6,965 nucleotides of DNA from the NCBI GenBank assembly GCA_017480395.1, contig JAFVAS010000273.1, forward strand, positions 1 through 6,965. The letters run 5' to 3'. Of this stretch, positions 6,590-6,965 are shown piece by piece (the first letter of the stretch is position 1; the number at the start of each line of letters is the position of its first letter). A model generated the notes under the pieces. The model worked only from the letters and a program-made list of their open reading frames with translations, did no database searches and was not told the origin of the DNA. This DNA comes from Oscillospiraceae bacterium (GTDB taxonomy: Bacteria; Bacillota; Clostridia; Oscillospirales; Oscillospiraceae). The position numbers and the translations under genes are program-made.

Positions 6590-6609
6590 ATGTCAATTGA
6601 GATTGACAT
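6590..6609 (-). promoter_or_regulatory. Inverted repeat in the transpeptidase leader
   Basis: The sequence ATGTCAAT-N4-ATTGACAT is a perfect 8-bp inverted repeat with a four-base centre. It lies immediately upstream of the GGAGG ribosome binding site and downstream of the candidate promoter. It could be a protein-binding operator or a small RNA hairpin near the start site. No regulator can be named from this window. Confidence 0.5.
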
Positions 6610-6628
6610 AATAAATACTGCACCCTAT

Positions 6629-6656
6629 ATCCTACCACACCGTGGGAGGTTTTCAA
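6629..6656 (-). promoter_or_regulatory. Candidate sigma-A-type promoter for the transpeptidase gene
   Basis: On the - strand TTGAAA (6656-6651, 5 of 6 matches to TTGACA) is followed 16 bases later by TAGGAT (6634-6629, 4 of 6 matches to TATAAT). Transcription would start near 6622 and include the inverted repeat. The position, in the AT-richer gap between the DUF896 gene and the transpeptidase, fits, but the -10 match is modest. Confidence 0.4.
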
Positions 6657-6681
6657 GGGGATTTCGGGAATTTAATGAAAT

Positions 6682-6903
6682 TTAACCTTTGTTCCCGTTT
6701 TGTTGCCGAACCAGCCGCCGTTTTTTGCCGTCGGGAGTGACGACGTAGGTGTTGTCCAGCTGATTCCGCAGCCCGGCGCGGAAGTCGGCCAGGTAGTCCT
6801 GCCGCAGCTGCTCCCGCTCGGCCTGCTCCTCCGGGGTGAGGGTGCCCGCCTTGGCCTTGGCCGCCAGGGCGTTGATGCGCGCGAGGCGCTCCTCCTGTGT
6901 CAT
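6682..6903 (-). CDS. DUF896 (UPF0291, YnzC-type) protein
   Basis: This 73-residue protein matches the short DUF896 family, found mainly in Firmicutes. The recognisable core is ERLARINALAAKAKAG (5-20), a turn at TLTPEE (21-26), then LRQDYLADFRAGLRNQLDN (33-51), and a basic tail (KKRRLVRQQNGNKG). From what is known of Bacillus YnzC, the two helices pack as a hairpin. The protein is cytoplasmic and has no established biochemical role. In B. subtilis ynzC lies in the SOS-induced yneA operon, but no SOS box is seen here. AAAAAAGGAG (6921-6912) lies 8 bases before the ATG and fixes the start. It is 32 bases downstream of the probable end of another - strand gene and 107 bases upstream of the transpeptidase start. 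No clear terminator follows it, so some readthrough into the transpeptidase gene is possible. Confidence 0.88.
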   Translation of the reverse strand: MTQEERLARINALAAKAKAGTLTPEEQAEREQLRQDYLADFRAGLRNQLDNTYVVTPDGKKRRLVRQQNGNKG

Positions 6904-6935
6904 ACGATCGGCTCCTTTTTTCGCTTTTTCGAGAA

Positions 6936-6965
6936 CTATAAATAGCGCTCCAGGGTGACGTTGAT
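6936..6965 (-). CDS. Possible 3' end of an unidentified gene (partial)
   Basis: Read from the window edge on the - strand, nine sense codons give INVTLERYL, followed by TAG at 6938-6936. GC-ending codons (AAC, GTC, ACC, CTG, GAG, CGC) and a gap of only 32 bases to the DUF896 start fit the end of an upstream gene in the same operon. Nine codons are too few to identify the gene or to exclude chance. Confidence 0.4.
   Translation of the reverse strand: MNVTLERYL

Noticed and set aside
6904..6935. SOS (LexA) box upstream of the DUF896 gene, as expected from B. subtilis ynzC context
   Set aside because: GAAC and GTTC half-sites with the right spacing are absent. Only an isolated GAGAAC is seen.

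Overview
The window is GC-rich coding DNA with Shine-Dalgarno-led genes, a LTGC-type lipoprotein signal and a DUF896 (UPF0291/YnzC-type) protein. Together these point to a high-GC Clostridia bacterium, probably an Oscillospiraceae-like gut Firmicute. That assignment is an inference from gene style, not from a marker gene. No tRNA, rRNA, CRISPR array, transposase or integration site was seen.

Left half, + strand (39-4279): a three-gene operon. A MarR-type regulator is followed after 36 bases by two half-size ABC exporters whose ends overlap by one base (TAATG). The two exporters have complementary defects. The first lacks the catalytic Glu and the switch His. The second keeps both but has an altered signature motif. 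This is the asymmetric pattern of heterodimeric exporters such as TM287/288, LmrCD and BmrCD. The likely unit is a drug or lipid exporter controlled by its own MarR repressor. A strong intrinsic terminator follows it.

Right half, - strand (6965-4302): in transcription order, the probable last codons of an unknown gene, a small DUF896 protein, and a large lipoprotein L,D-transpeptidase. The last has a YkuD catalytic domain, a Big_2-like Ig domain, a Gln/Pro linker and a C-terminal HHDAV...AYDE module. The transpeptidase gene has its own candidate promoter, a 20-base inverted repeat in the leader, and a perfect 16-bp hairpin terminator. The two halves converge on back-to-back terminators.

The most notable observation is an in-frame TAG at 4535-4537 that ends the transpeptidase 57 codons early. 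The frame continues past it without another stop for 56 codons, encodes a second copy of the HHDAV...AYDE module and a CPDCG knuckle, and ends in TGA 17 bases before the terminator. The gene was evidently built to end at 4364. The TAG is a recent nonsense mutation, a sequencing error or a recoded codon. The second point of interest is the Tyr (LYQGQ) in the signature motif of the second ABC half.
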